Shown here: one piece after another, positions 10,411-20,380 of the stretch
Numbering within the stretch: position 1 is the stretch's first letter
How the letters are laid out: each line of letters opens with the position of its first letter
Assembly: GCA_003427395.1 (NCBI GenBank)
Contig: BFEA01000006.1
Location: forward strand, 4,673,865 to 4,718,512
Origin: Chara braunii
Lineage: Eukaryota > Streptophyta > Charophyceae > Charales > Characeae
Direction: 5' to 3'
DNA length: 44,648 nucleotides
Position numbers and translations under genes: made by a program
The notes under the pieces: generated by a model
What the model saw: only the letters and a program-made list of their open reading frames with translations
What the model was told of the DNA's origin: nothing
The model's database searches: none

Positions 10411-10867
10411 CGCTTCTCCAGAGTGCTGCTGCCGAATCCTGAAGACTACACCTGCCTCCTGAATTGCACACGAAGTGCCTGAGAAGTCCCTATGAACTAC
10501 TTGCAGCCTGCAGGGCGGCCCAATCCTATATAGCGCTGGCCAGTCCAGGAGGCTGCTCTTGCCAATGCCAAAACGTGCCAGACCCCGGTGTTGAAGCTCA
10601 ACCAAAGGTTGTCTTGAAAACAGGCCCAAAATGGCCTGTGCTAAAACCCTGGTCTGGTGCCTAAGTTTCAGGGCAAGCCGGTCTTATGAGGGCCTGAAAA
10701 TGGCCCTCCGTTTCAGGCTGAAAGGACTCAGGGCCTGGAGGGCCCTGTTTTAGGCTGAAACGACACAGGGCCTGTAGGCCCTTGTTTTCAGGCTTTCAGG
10801 CTGAAACCGACACGGGCCTGAAAATGACCCTGGCCCGTGCAGCCTGTTACAGGCGCAGCATGTAACA

Positions 10868-10880
10868 CCCACCCCTCCTT
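10868..10880 (-). promoter_or_regulatory. Polypurine tract of element 2
   Basis: On the minus strand the sequence AAGGAGGGGTGGG abuts the LTR start TGTTACATGC. Position and composition are those of the plus-strand primer site of an LTR retrotransposon. Confidence 0.85.
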
Positions 10881-11029
10881 ATGAAGTCCAGCCGGGTTGA
10901 GAGCGAAGCTGACGATCTGAAGGTGGAACCTGGACGCGGGTGCGACATGAAGCCGAAGATACCGGCTTGCCTTGCATCTTGTGTTCGTTTGTGGGTGAAG
11001 TACGCAAAGTGTATCAAGTAGGCGAGCCG

Positions 11030-12600
11030 AACTTGGCTTAAGAGATGAGCCCCATCATTTGATGAGCGCCAAACAAAAATCGAACATGAACCGAGTGTCG
11101 CAGTCGCATACGATTTCCTTGGGGTAACCCTTGGTTCGAATCCAACCGGCGTAAAGAACCTCGGCCAACTCTGGTGCCTTGGCATGATAACGACAAGGCA
11201 AAAACATGGCGAATTTGGTGAGTCGGTCGACTACTATAAGAATCCCATCCACACCGGTCTTGTGCTCGGGGAACGGCCCGGTAATGTTCATGGTAATCGC
11301 TTCCCTTCGACGCAAGGGGACCGGTAATGGTCCCAAGTCGCCGTACGGACGATGGTTACGGGATTTGCAGCGCGGACAAACCTCACATGACTCGCAATGG
11401 CGTGAGACGTTGCCGAGAAGGCCGGGCCACCAAAAACGCTTGCAAAGTCAATGCACAATCGTAGATCCTTGTTCTTCTTCCGTATGAAGAGAACTAGCAC
11501 TCCATATGGGAGCTACTAGGGAGGATTCAACCCTTGTCCATCAAGTCATCGAGTTGCGCGCGCAGGACCGTAAGCTCCTCCTCGCTCATGCGGTAAATGC
11601 AACCTTTCGGCGGCATGACACCGGCCTCAAGAATGATCTCGTGAGAGCGCGGCCGATCCGGCACCACACCGGTAAGTGACTCGAAGATGTCGGCGAACTC
11701 GTCAAGCAACCGCACCACACGGGGGTCCAAAGACAAGTCCGTGGGTGAAGACTCGGCTACCGCGATGGTCCGTAGGAAACATAGGCCTATCTCGTCGGGC
11801 TGCTCGTAAGCACAAGTAGCCCGGAACGACTTGGCCGTCACCAGTTGGCATCCGATCGAAGGGTGTGGAAGAGGAATAGTACACGACACTTCGGTGCCGA
11901 AGACATCCCGAATAGTAAGAGTCCGCCGGTAGAAGTTGACCGTGTGATCCGCACTTGCAAGCCAAGGCATTCCCAAAATGATATCGAAGTCTGTATCCAA
12001 AATGTCGAACGTCACCGGTTCGCATGCATATCGATACGGCCTCGATGTAACGGTCAATAAGTTGTTGTGTCCTTCCGTCCACCAGCTTTATCGCCGTCGG
12101 GCTTACCTTCCTCTGAACTTGTGCGCCAACGCCAACCCTTTGCATAAAGGCTTGGCTCATGAAATTGCGAGACGTGCTGCTATCCAACAAAGCGCTGCAG
12201 GACGCTCACCCAACTTGGATGCGGACATAGAGGGGGGGTGCGTTGTTGTCATCGTACCGCTGCTTGCGAAACCCATGGCCCACCTTGGTAACATACGCAA
12301 GGATGTCCCCCACCGCAGCTTCACCATCCATCGACGAAGTTGGTGGTGCATATAAGGATAGATACGTGTGAAGATGAGCACATAATGTTGCGCATTGCGG
12401 TACCGGCAAGCGGCCCGTCGTCGGGAGAGGAAGCCATAAGAAATCCTCCGACGTGAGCGGGTTCAAGACCTTTGTTGAACTCGCGCGCCGAATCCCGCGA
12501 AGAACCACTCGAAGACGATAAGTGGCCGCTGCCAGACGGAGAAGATGCCGCACACACGTCTTTTCCTTGAGCATGAGTACCCAGTGTAGGAACGAGCTGT
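11030..12600 (-). pseudogene. pol: Element 2 pol: protease, RT start and integrase core, internally deleted
   Basis: The minus-strand remnant of a Ty3/Gypsy pol begins right at the element 3 insertion (QQQLVPTLGTHAQ). A pre-protease region (AYVTKVGHGFRKQRYDD, near 12270) precedes the protease. The protease active site near 12180 reads LLDSSTSRNF, where a Gly normally follows Asp-Ser. The second protease stretch is FDIILGMPWLASADHTVNF near 11970. RT starts with YRMSEEELTVLRAQLDDL (near 11560) and then VLFIRKKNKDLRLCIDF. From there it jumps, in another frame, to integrase (FWWPGLLGNVSRHCESCEVC, then ITGPFPEHKTGVDGILIVVDRLTKFA). This removes the RT catalytic core and RNase H, roughly 1.4 kb judged from usual family length. 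Stops and frameshifts lie near 12206, 12057, 11527 and 11055. Confidence 0.9.
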
Positions 12601-14270
12601 TGTTGCACTTTTTCTTAGTCAGGCCACTTCAGGCGACCAAGAAAGCCAACAGGCTGTCACGTAGGATTTTGGATATGATTGCAATAAATAAAATAAATTA
12701 AATAATGCAAATCCCTTCCTGTTGTGTGCATCTGGCTTCGAGCGAGACCCTTCAATTGCGATCTTCGCCGGTCCCCGGTCTTAGGAATCTTTTATTTTGA
12801 TTTGGAACAACAGAAAATTATGCAAATAATAACCATAAAATTAAGGGGTGTGCTATGCATGCATAAAATTATGCCAATCTGATTTTGAGAACTGTGACAG
12901 AATCATTCACNNNNNNNNNNNNNNNNNNNNNNNNNNNNNNNNNNNNNNNNNNNNNNNNNNNNNNNNNNNNNNNNNNNNNNNNNNNNNNNNNNNNNNNNNN
13001 NNNNNNNNNNNNNNNNNNNNNNNNNNNNNNNNNNNNNNNNNNNNNNNNNNNNNNNNNNNNNNNNNNNNNNNNNNNNNNNNNNNNNNNNNNNNNNNNNNNN
13101 NNNNNNNNNNNNNNNNNNNNNNNNNNNNNNNNNNNNNNNNNNNNNNNNNNNNNNNNNNNNNNNNNNNNNNNNNNNNNNNNNNNNNNNNNNNNNNNNNNNN
13201 NNNNNNNNNNNNNNNNNNNNNNNNNNNNNNNNNNNNNNNNNNNNNNNNNNNNNNNNNNNNNNNNNNNNNNNNNNNNNNNNNNNNNNNNNNNNNNNNNNNN
13301 NNNNNNNNNNNNNNNNNNNNNNNNNNNNNNNNNNNNNNNNNNNNNNNNNNNNNNNNNNNNNNNNNNNNNNNNNNNNNNNNNNNNNNNNNNNNNNNNNNNN
13401 NNNNNNNNNNNNNNNNNNNNNNNNNNNNNNNNNNNNNNNNNNNNNNNNNNNNNNNNNNNNNNNNNNNNNNNNNNNNNNNNNNNNNNNNNNNNNNNAGGAA
13501 CCGGAGGCTTGGGATAGCCAGTGTAAAGCTTTGGCCCGAAGCTGCGGATCAGCGTAGTGCCACTCTCATCGAGTTCCCTCTCCCTCTGCTCGAGATACCT
13601 TGTGGCGGAGATCCAAACGGCGCCAAAATGATCATGAGCCTCTTTCCCCTTCTTCAAGTATGGCCTCAAGTCATGAATAGTACCGTCTGCAAAGCTGGTC
13701 TGGACAACAAAGATTGATAGGTTTCCCGTGAAGAAAAACTCAGACGATACGGTAGACAACCGCCACTAGATCATTCCAGACTAGAACGACAGCCCTGATT
13801 CACGTGTTGATCAGGCTTCCCGTTTTCTTTTTCTCTTTTTATATCTTTACTTACATTTTATCCTTTCTGTTCAGTTCTTCTTTCCTTTTCGGCAGCAACC
13901 TGCCCTCATGTACCTGACCCATAACTCTGTATAGGGATGCTCGGCGCGCAGTTGAAAAGATTGGACCAGTCTTTCCACCTCCGCGTCCCAGGGCGAACCC
14001 GGCGGCTACCACGGCCACAGGCCGGTTGTGCTCTGCTGTACAGCAGAGAGCCGAGCCTGCGTGGACCAATGGAAAGTCCTGTGGCGCACCCTTTTGTCGG
14101 GGCAAACGCCGAACAGGGCTGGTCCACGTCATGGTACAACCTAGGTACCAGGGAACTTACTTCTGAAACACACCCATAGACCCTCATCAGCCACGACACT
14201 GGGACAAGGGGCCGTTATCAAAGAGGGACCTAATACACAGAGGAGGGCCGGAACACCGCGCCCTCCGACA
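12601..14270 (-). repeat. 3' LTR of element 3 (internally deleted copy)
   Basis: It consists of two blocks. 12601-13727 matches 24063-25334, and about 13730-14270 matches about 31750-32293, so some 6.4 kb present in the other LTR is missing here. The junction near 13728 has GAAG-type microhomology. It starts TGTTG and ends CCGACA, an inverted-terminal pair. It contains an N gap (12911-13495) at exactly the position of the gap in the other copy. Confidence 0.85.
13496..13759 (-). pseudogene. Truncated alpha-family frame in the deleted LTR
   Basis: This is the left-LTR counterpart of the alpha frame at 25103-25576. From the IFVV stretch onward it shares the alpha core (GTIHDLRPYLKKG) and the tail up to PKPPVP at the N gap. 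Upstream of 13727 its N-terminus has been replaced, through the LTR deletion, by unrelated codons (start MSTVSSEFFF) that come from the U3-side block. The few amino-acid differences from the right copy suggest slow drift. Its function is unknown and this version lacks half the domain. Confidence 0.6.
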
Positions 14271-15919
14271 TAATACCAAGCCCCCACCCAGCGTCCCCGC
14301 TGGGCCGAAATGGATTACGCTTCCGATATAAAACCACTGTGAGTAAGCCGCATTTTCATTCACTCCTACTCGTGACTTACGGTAGAATCCAATACTGTCT
14401 CAGCGCAGTCAGTTTCCTGGTTTTCCATTCAGCACTCGCTCCCTCTCTCTCAGCGCTCACCTATCTTCCTCCACGTTAGCCATCATCAGGGTGGTACGAG
14501 AAAACTCCATCCCCAGACAGGATGGAATACCTCCGAAAAAAAATTTGATGCGCGCTATAATACACCCAGTGTTTCTTCTCCCCCTTATATCCCTAGGCCT
14601 CCTTCCACTCCAGTAGTAAGCAAGGCCATAGTGCCAGCTCCACCTCCTTCTGTCCGTTGCGCCGTCACATCACCTCATCATCCCAGTCACTGCGTTCTCC
14701 TCAACATCTTCCTTCTTCTTCCTCTTCCAACTCGAGCTCATGGCTGTCTTTTATGTCTTATATAAGCACGATTTCTTTACAACTTTTTGAGTCCGATTTC
14801 GACTTACAAAATTGTCAGTTCACTGTCCACTCCATAGTGTCCCAGGCCTGAGAGTTTGGCTTCCTTAAGGCCAGGAGTGCAGGTTCCTTGTGAACCAGGC
14901 CGCTTGTCGGCCACCAAATAAAAATTTTAAGGAGGATTTTGTCTGCTTGTTTGACTTGTTTAACTGTTGGTGTTTCACATGGAGGTTACCTTAGCTCTTG
15001 ATCAGGCATCTATGCCAGGGATGACCCCAGTAACGAGGGTACTCACTCTGTCTACCATGCTGGAAATAGGGCATACCAAACCCATTTCTGTTTGAGAGAA
15101 ACGCCTTCTCAGCCTCTCGAGCACCTAATGGGGATACCAAACCCTTGTTTTTTTTCTCTGGTCTGAGTGAGGCGTCTCCTCAACTTCTCAGATAAAATGG
15201 AGGGGATACCAAACCCCTTTTTTTATTTTCCCTGGTCTGGGAACTTCAAATAAATATTTATATACCTGCAAAATCAGCGAGTCCCACAGACAATAATTGC
15301 GTCCCCAACATGTAGATCTCCTGATAAACAGCAATCATGCGATCAGCATAATAAAATAAAATCCCACGAATAAATAATAAAACGATAAAATAATAAAATA
15401 GTAAATGTTCCACAACAGTCCTTCACGCCCAGAATCAGTTGATTGCCTTGGTTTTAGCCTCCCACTGGCTAGGGGTGACAGACGTCCCGTCGGTCTGACA
15501 TCCCTCATTCGGCCCGCCCCAGGCCAGGACTAGTCAGACCACTTGTCTTGACAACCCCTTTGACCTGCCTCCAGGTCAGGACCCACCATACCCACTACTC
15601 GAGTATGGCAGCCCTTTGGCACTCTCCCCAGGACACCGAGATTATAGCGGGTCTACTCACCCTATGACAGTAGACGTCCCGTAAGTCATATTGTCCACGA
15701 TCCGGATTTGACCTCGGCGGCCGGGGACTGGCTCACCCACCAACGTCTGGCCTGGGGTTCTAACTACCCCACCCAAATTTTCGAGTGTAGGACCCGGTCT
15801 AACTACAACTCAAGGCTCTGGCTAACCTTACTGGATTGCATCCTCTTACTGCGGTAGGGTTCCAGCTGACCCCTTCCGACCTCACGGGCCAGGCCCCCGG
15901 AGCCTTAGCCTCAGTCGGA
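14271..15919 (-). other. 3' untranslated region of element 3 and polypurine candidate
   Basis: There is no coding capacity on either strand that I can support. Next to the 3' LTR the minus strand reads GGGTGGGGGCTTGGTATTA. The GGGTGGGGG part is the best polypurine tract candidate, although it is offset from the LTR by ten bases. At about 15070-15225, three spaced repeats carry a G(C/G)ATACCAAACCC core followed by T-rich tails. The last ~450 bp before integrase are GC-richer and contain several GTCAGAC-type words. Confidence 0.5.
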
Positions 15920-17184
15920 CTACGGAATATGACACTCGCGTCGGGGACCTGCTGACCCCACCAGAGTGATCAAGTCAGGGTCTCTAAAGATGAACTTACG
16001 AAGTCTCGACCCTGATACCATGTCATGAACCCTGGATCCATCCATCTCTGAAATCTCATAAACTTTGCCCTCTGCTTCCCCTGTGATTCTGTAGGGACCA
16101 AGCCATCTGGGCTCCAACCTTTTAGTCCATTGCGTCTCAAGGGAACTGTCAAACAGAAGGACAACATCTTCAATCTTCAATTTCTCTTTTCTTATATATC
16201 TTTTCTTGTTCCATCTTTCTTTATCCGATAGTCTGCTGGATGCCATTCTCTCCGCTGCATCCATCACTACCTGATCAACTTCAGATATCTGCCTCACTCT
16301 GATCTGAAGGAGTTCTGAAATAGAATAATCCCTGTCACTTTCTTGACTTGACCATGTCTTGACAATACTCTCAATAGGCAATGTAGCATATCGGTCGTAC
16401 CACAGAGTAAAAGGCGCATAACCAGTAATTCTCTTGACTGTGATATTATCAGCATATACAGCAGCTCTTAACACCTTTGGCCAGTTGCTGAGATTCCCTT
16501 CACACCACTTGGCCAATGAATCTTTCAGAGTTTTGTGGCCCCTTTCAACAGGTGCGTTCGCTTGAGGATGATAAGTAGTCACATACCGAATTCTGACTCC
16601 CAATCTGAGTGTAATTCTTCTGACAACCTCATTTCTGAATTCTGATTCTCTGTCTGAGACGAATTCTCTGATAAAAGATTACCTGAGATAGACTTCCTCT
16701 ATCCAATCAGCCACTTGCTCGGCTGTCTTCCTTTTCAGAGCTTTTGCTCAACGTATCCAGAGAAATTATCTCTCATGTTTAGTATGTATCCCATCCCACC
16801 CTTGCCTGGTGGCATAGAAATGAGATCCAAATGCACTCTACTACCTGGCTCTACCAGGATTGTAGGGAATAGGGGTTCAATCATTCTTGTGGTAGACCTC
16901 TTCTGACATAACACACATGATTTGCAATATCTGAAAATCATGTCCCTCATGCCAGTCCAGAAGTAGAGTTTGGCAGTCTTGGAGTAGGTTGCCTGAGCAG
17001 CCCTGTGGTCACCAGTAACCCCCTCATGCAGGGCAGCAATTATCTGTAACTGCCTCTCTTTACCACAGACCACTCTCAGTGGAGTTAGGCCTCCCTTACC
17101 ATCCACAAAGAGATGTCCTCTCTTTAGTCTTAATTTCTTCCTGGAATTCTTACAGTAATATTCTTCTAGTTGCTCCTTTTCCAT
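15920..17184 (-). pseudogene. int: Element 3 integrase
   Basis: This encodes the DDE integrase that joins element cDNA to the chromosome. The N-terminal zinc-binding region lies at about 17080-16900 (LHEGVTGDHRAAQ ... CKSCVLC, an HHCC arrangement). The catalytic core follows with the first Asp in VHLDLISMPPGKGG (near 16830) and the second in FVSDRESEF (near 16660). The Glu in HPQANAPVERGHK (near 16550) is exactly 35 residues after the second Asp, so the triad is DD35E. The C-terminal part (RLEPRWLGPYRI, then RVHDMVSGSRLRKF) is the usual beta-barrel tail. A stop with a frame change near 16680 separates the first and second catalytic Asp, so the gene is broken. No chromodomain is visible. Confidence 0.9.
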
Positions 17185-17869
17185 CTTTCTGCCTCTTTAT
17201 AATTCTCATCATACTCTTCAAAGAAGAAAAACATCTCTTCTTCCTTCTTCTCACTTTCTTCATCCTCCTTTGAACCTGAACTTTCCCCAATCTCATGTGC
17301 AGCCACTGCTGCTGCATTAACTCTAGCATACCAATCGTTTGGTTCATCTTCTTCTTCTTTCCCTAAAATCGACTCATAAACGTATGCACTTGGGATTTCT
17401 CCCCAACTGTCTTTCTCTCTTCTGGCCACAGACTCCACTTGTAGGAGCATGGTGCCTCATAATCCTCATCATCTTTTTCATTAAGGAAATTATCAGCATA
17501 AGCAGATTCTTCAATTGTTCCATTCACATCTTCTTCTTCTTCTCGCCACTCAATCTGGCTTAAGCCATCCGCTCTGTTTTTCTCAGTGGGGATCTTTTCC
17601 AGCTTAAAACATAGTGCCTTAAGCAGATTTTTCTCAATCTTTTCCAGCTTAAAACATGTCCAGATGAAAGCGATCCATCTGTTGACTGTTGGATATACCT
17701 GTTGGTGCTTTTTAATGGCACCTATCACAGCAGATGCATCAGTCCTCAGGATGAATCTCCTTCCTAAAACATAGTGCCTGAAGCACCTGAGGCTATGGAT
17801 GATTAACAGTAGCTCTTTCCTGAATTGGGTGTAGCCTCTTTTCTGTAGAATTGAGAGTTCTGCTCTCAA
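17185..17869 (-). pseudogene. Element 3 RNase H and linker
   Basis: This is the RNase H end of the polymerase, out of frame with the RT before it (frame change near 17830). Recognisable parts are TQFRKELLLIIHSLRCFRHYVLGRRF and the catalytic-Asp region LRTDASAVIGAIK (near 17740), then NRADGLSQIEW, the typical end of the domain. A 45-nt in-frame tandem duplication (17592-17636 and 17637-17681) repeats FKLEKI within it. The filler between the repeats resembles sequence at 17763-17785, suggesting a template jump during copying. After about 17520 the linker is acidic and low-complexity, then leads to integrase with further frame breaks near 17363 and 17184. Confidence 0.85.
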
Positions 17870-19202
17870 ATCTCAGAGACCTCTCTCTCCCATTTTCATC
17901 TTTCTGAATAAGCACTCCACCCAGAGCAACAGGTCCTCCATCAGCCTCAATGATGAAAGGTCTTGTCTCCTCCTCATCATAATATGATACTCCCAGCACT
18001 ACACCACCATCTCTTAGTTTTTCTTGCAATGTGTCTGCTGCGGCTTGTCTTTTATCATTCCACGCCAAATTAGCACCTTGCCTTACCATTTCCCTCAGGG
18101 GCTCTGCAAGGGCAACAAAATGAGGAATAAAAATCCTCCAGAATCGACAGACTCCCAAGAAGCTCCTGTCGTCTGTCACTCTTTTGAGAGGCAGAGGCCA
18201 GTTCAAGATCTTGTCCATCTTCTTGGGATCCGGACTCCTACCCTTGGAGAAGCATATGAAGCCCAAGATTATTACTTCTGGTTGGAAGAGAAAGGACTTT
18301 GGCCCACTGGCAGTCAGATTATACTTCTGAAGTCTCTCTAGAACCATCTTTACTCCTTCAGCATGTTCCCAGACAAACTTTCTGACTCCCCCTGCGACCA
18401 AAGTCTCATCTCTTACCAAGGGTCCTTTTACAGAATTATCATCAATGTAGGGGCTGGTTATTTCGGGAGAAATATCCTGCATGATTTCGATCATATCCCT
18501 TTGAACCACTGCTACTCCGTTAGTCCAGCCTTGAGGTACCACACACATCTGAACAAGCCCCATTGGCGTGTGCATGACAGTCGTTGGCCGGTTAGTGGGA
18601 TCAATAGGGAACTGATCATAGCCATAATATAGGTCAACTAAATAATAAATACATCGACTAGCAAAAGATTCAGCAAGGACATCAGCATTAGGAAGACTAC
18701 CTGCATCACGTACCGTCACAGAATTGAGCTTCTGAAGATTCTGTATCCATCTTAGTCCGCCCCCTGGTTTCCAGAAACAAAACCAGTGGTTAGCATACAG
18801 TCCATCAGCAGGTTCAGCAACATTAGACGCAATCTTCTTGTCAAGGTATTTTACTACTTCCGCTTCTTCCTTCAAGGCATACTTGGTTGGTCTATCATTC
18901 CATGGAACGTGATCAACTGTCCAAATCTTGGCCATCTTGATCATGTCCACGTCCAATCGCCCTCTCTCTTCATCATTAAAGGAGAAAGCACCAGAGAATT
19001 CCTGACACATCCTGAAGATATATTCTTTCTCTTTAGGCAGGATAAATTGATCCGAGTCTATCTTCATTGTGTCGAATCTCTCTTTGGAGACTCTATTCTC
19101 CAATTTTGTTGATTCCCTCAATGCTCTTATAATTTTCCTCTCCGTTTCCAAGGCTTCATCATAATTTTTTTCTATTAGGACTGCCACTGGGTTTTTCTTC
19201 AC
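17793..19202 (-). CDS. pol: Element 3 reverse transcriptase
   Basis: This 469-residue open frame covers the reverse transcriptase and connection region. From the N-terminus it shows the entry region (HWFCFWKPGGGLRWIQNLQ, near residue 145), the first catalytic Asp in YYLVDLYYGYDQF (about 190), MCVVPQGWTNG (about 230), and the YIDD catalytic box in SPYIDDNSVKGP (about 255). The thumb and connection follow (KFVWEHAEGVKMVLERL, LGFICFSKGRSPDPKKMDKI, SFLGVCRFWRIFI). The frame ends where RNase H begins, out of frame. The ATG at 19202 follows the protease stop by 35 nt in a different frame. Protease-RT expression therefore needed a frameshift, or the region is mutated. The VPQGWTN and DDNSVKGP blocks differ from the MPFGLTN-type motif usual in plant Gypsy elements and recall fungal Ty3-like polymerases. 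Confidence 0.92.
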   Translation of the reverse strand: MKKNPVAVLIEKNYDEALETERKIIRALRESTKLENRVSKERFDTMKIDSDQFILPKEKEYIFRMCQEFSGAFSFNDEERGRLDVDMIKMAKIWTVDHVPWNDRPTKYALKEEAEVVKYLDKKIASNVAEPADGLYANHWFCFWKPGGGLRWIQNLQKLNSVTVRDAGSLPNADVLAESFASRCIYYLVDLYYGYDQFPIDPTNRPTTVMHTPMGLVQMCVVPQGWTNGVAVVQRDMIEIMQDISPEITSPYIDDNSVKGPLVRDETLVAGGVRKFVWEHAEGVKMVLERLQKYNLTASGPKSFLFQPEVIILGFICFSKGRSPDPKKMDKILNWPLPLKRVTDDRSFLGVCRFWRIFIPHFVALAEPLREMVRQGANLAWNDKRQAAADTLQEKLRDGGVVLGVSYYDEEETRPFIIEADGGPVALGGVLIQKDENGRERSLRFESRTLNSTEKRLHPIQERATVNHP

Positions 19203-19237
19203 CCCCTTGGGCTTATATTTTCTTTTTGACCCAGTGG

Positions 19238-20359
19238 CTATTTTCCTAAAAATGGGTGAGTCGATGCAAATCTCAATTCCATCTTTCCTCCCTTAGTAGT
19301 CTCTACAGCTTTCTTGAAGGCTTCAATTTGCCCGTCCTCATCCTTGAGTTTACCAAGGGCTTTTATCATTTTCGAAACTTGATTGATTCCCACTGAAATC
19401 TCTTCTTTTGCTTCTCGTTTTCCTTCCTCCTTTAGTTTCCTAATCCTTTCAACAGATTCTTCCCTCCTGATCGAATTAGCAGACAGTTGATGCTTGAAGT
19501 CATTTTTCGTACTGACCATTAAGGTCTGTTCTTGAGCATTCTCGGGATCCTGGAGACTGATCCAAGATGACCCCTCATGACTGAAAAATTGGACTGCCTC
19601 CATCCTATGCAAGAATGAAGTTCCCAAGATACAGTCATTATCCAGATCCGGCACCAGAAAACCCAGTAACTCCACAGTCATTGTCCCAACCCTGATAGGC
19701 AAATTATCAATAAATCCAGCCACGAACAACTCTCCTGCAATATTACTCAGTACATTTTGTGCAGGTCTATCAATAGATAAATTACATGCTTCCATCGTTC
19801 TTCGTGAAAGAAGTATGATCTCTGCCCCAGAATCTACTAGGGCTAGAATCTTCACTTGATTAATGCGAATTGTAAGGTGCCCACAACCCATGGTTGCAAA
19901 TCTCATCTTGCAACCTGGTAGTGATCTATTCACTTGGTTGGGAAACACTGACCCCAAATAATTGACTTTCAATCTCTTCTTCTCAATTAACTTCTCCAAC
20001 TCTTCTCTCAGTTTAGGTGCCAGTGTCATTGCTTCCTTGAAAGACAATGTCACTTTCGTTTCTTCCAGCATTTTAGCAATTACATCAGAAATCACCGTCC
20101 CATCATCCAAATCACTCTTGAGAATGAATTTTCTCTTTCTCCCTTGTTCATTCTTTTCTTGTGAGCATTCCTGTTCAGGGTCATCAACGATGTTAATAAG
20201 TGACTCCTCAACCTTCATTCTTTTCTTTTCCTCTATCATTTGAGGTGTCATACGGGTTTGGTGGGTCCTTACTTCACCAACCCTGACACTAGGTTCCATG
20301 ATAAGTTCTGGGGGAAGATCACGATGGAATGACATCATGTTAGCCAGGAGATGAGCCAT
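19238..20359 (-). CDS. Element 3 protease with charged flanks
   Basis: This 373-residue frame has a retropepsin core. The active site is LALVDSGAEIILLSRRTME, at about residues 165-185. A flap-side stretch (IAGELFVAGFIDNLPIRVG) and the second conserved stretch DNDCILGTSFLHRM (about 240) follow. The first 150 residues and the last 100 are highly charged, K/E-rich and probably coiled coil (ERIRKLKEEGKREAKEE). The start at 20359 lies 21 nt downstream of the gag stop and in the same frame. A single TGA therefore separates gag from protease, which would fit readthrough or a simple nonsense mutation. The frame ends THPFLGK, and the RT frame follows out of register after a T-rich and A-rich stretch (CATTTTTAGGAAAATAG). 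Confidence 0.9.
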   Translation of the reverse strand: MAHLLANMMSFHRDLPPELIMEPSVRVGEVRTHQTRMTPQMIEEKKRMKVEESLINIVDDPEQECSQEKNEQGRKRKFILKSDLDDGTVISDVIAKMLEETKVTLSFKEAMTLAPKLREELEKLIEKKRLKVNYLGSVFPNQVNRSLPGCKMRFATMGCGHLTIRINQVKILALVDSGAEIILLSRRTMEACNLSIDRPAQNVLSNIAGELFVAGFIDNLPIRVGTMTVELLGFLVPDLDNDCILGTSFLHRMEAVQFFSHEGSSWISLQDPENAQEQTLMVSTKNDFKHQLSANSIRREESVERIRKLKEEGKREAKEEISVGINQVSKMIKALGKLKDEDGQIEAFKKAVETTKGGKMELRFASTHPFLGK

Positions 20360-20380
20360 TTTATTGGACGAGGACTCTAC

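Larger units (their letters stand above)
7159..10867 (-). repeat. 3' LTR of element 2, interrupted by a LINE
   Basis: Its pieces 7159-7419 and 9881-10867 align along their length with the other LTR at 34893-36049. Two things set it apart: the LINE insertion at 7420-9867 and an extra 114-nt intron-like block at 10297-10410. The outer ends are TGTTACATG and GCATGTAACA, perfect inverted termini. The GGCC-rich U3 end (about 10660-10860) contains short hairpin-prone repeats. Confidence 0.9.

Noticed and set aside
12848-13759. Long open frames crossing the N gaps (also 24310-25576)
   Set aside because: Their length comes from undefined bases. Only the part right of each gap on the minus strand has family similarity, and only that part is annotated.
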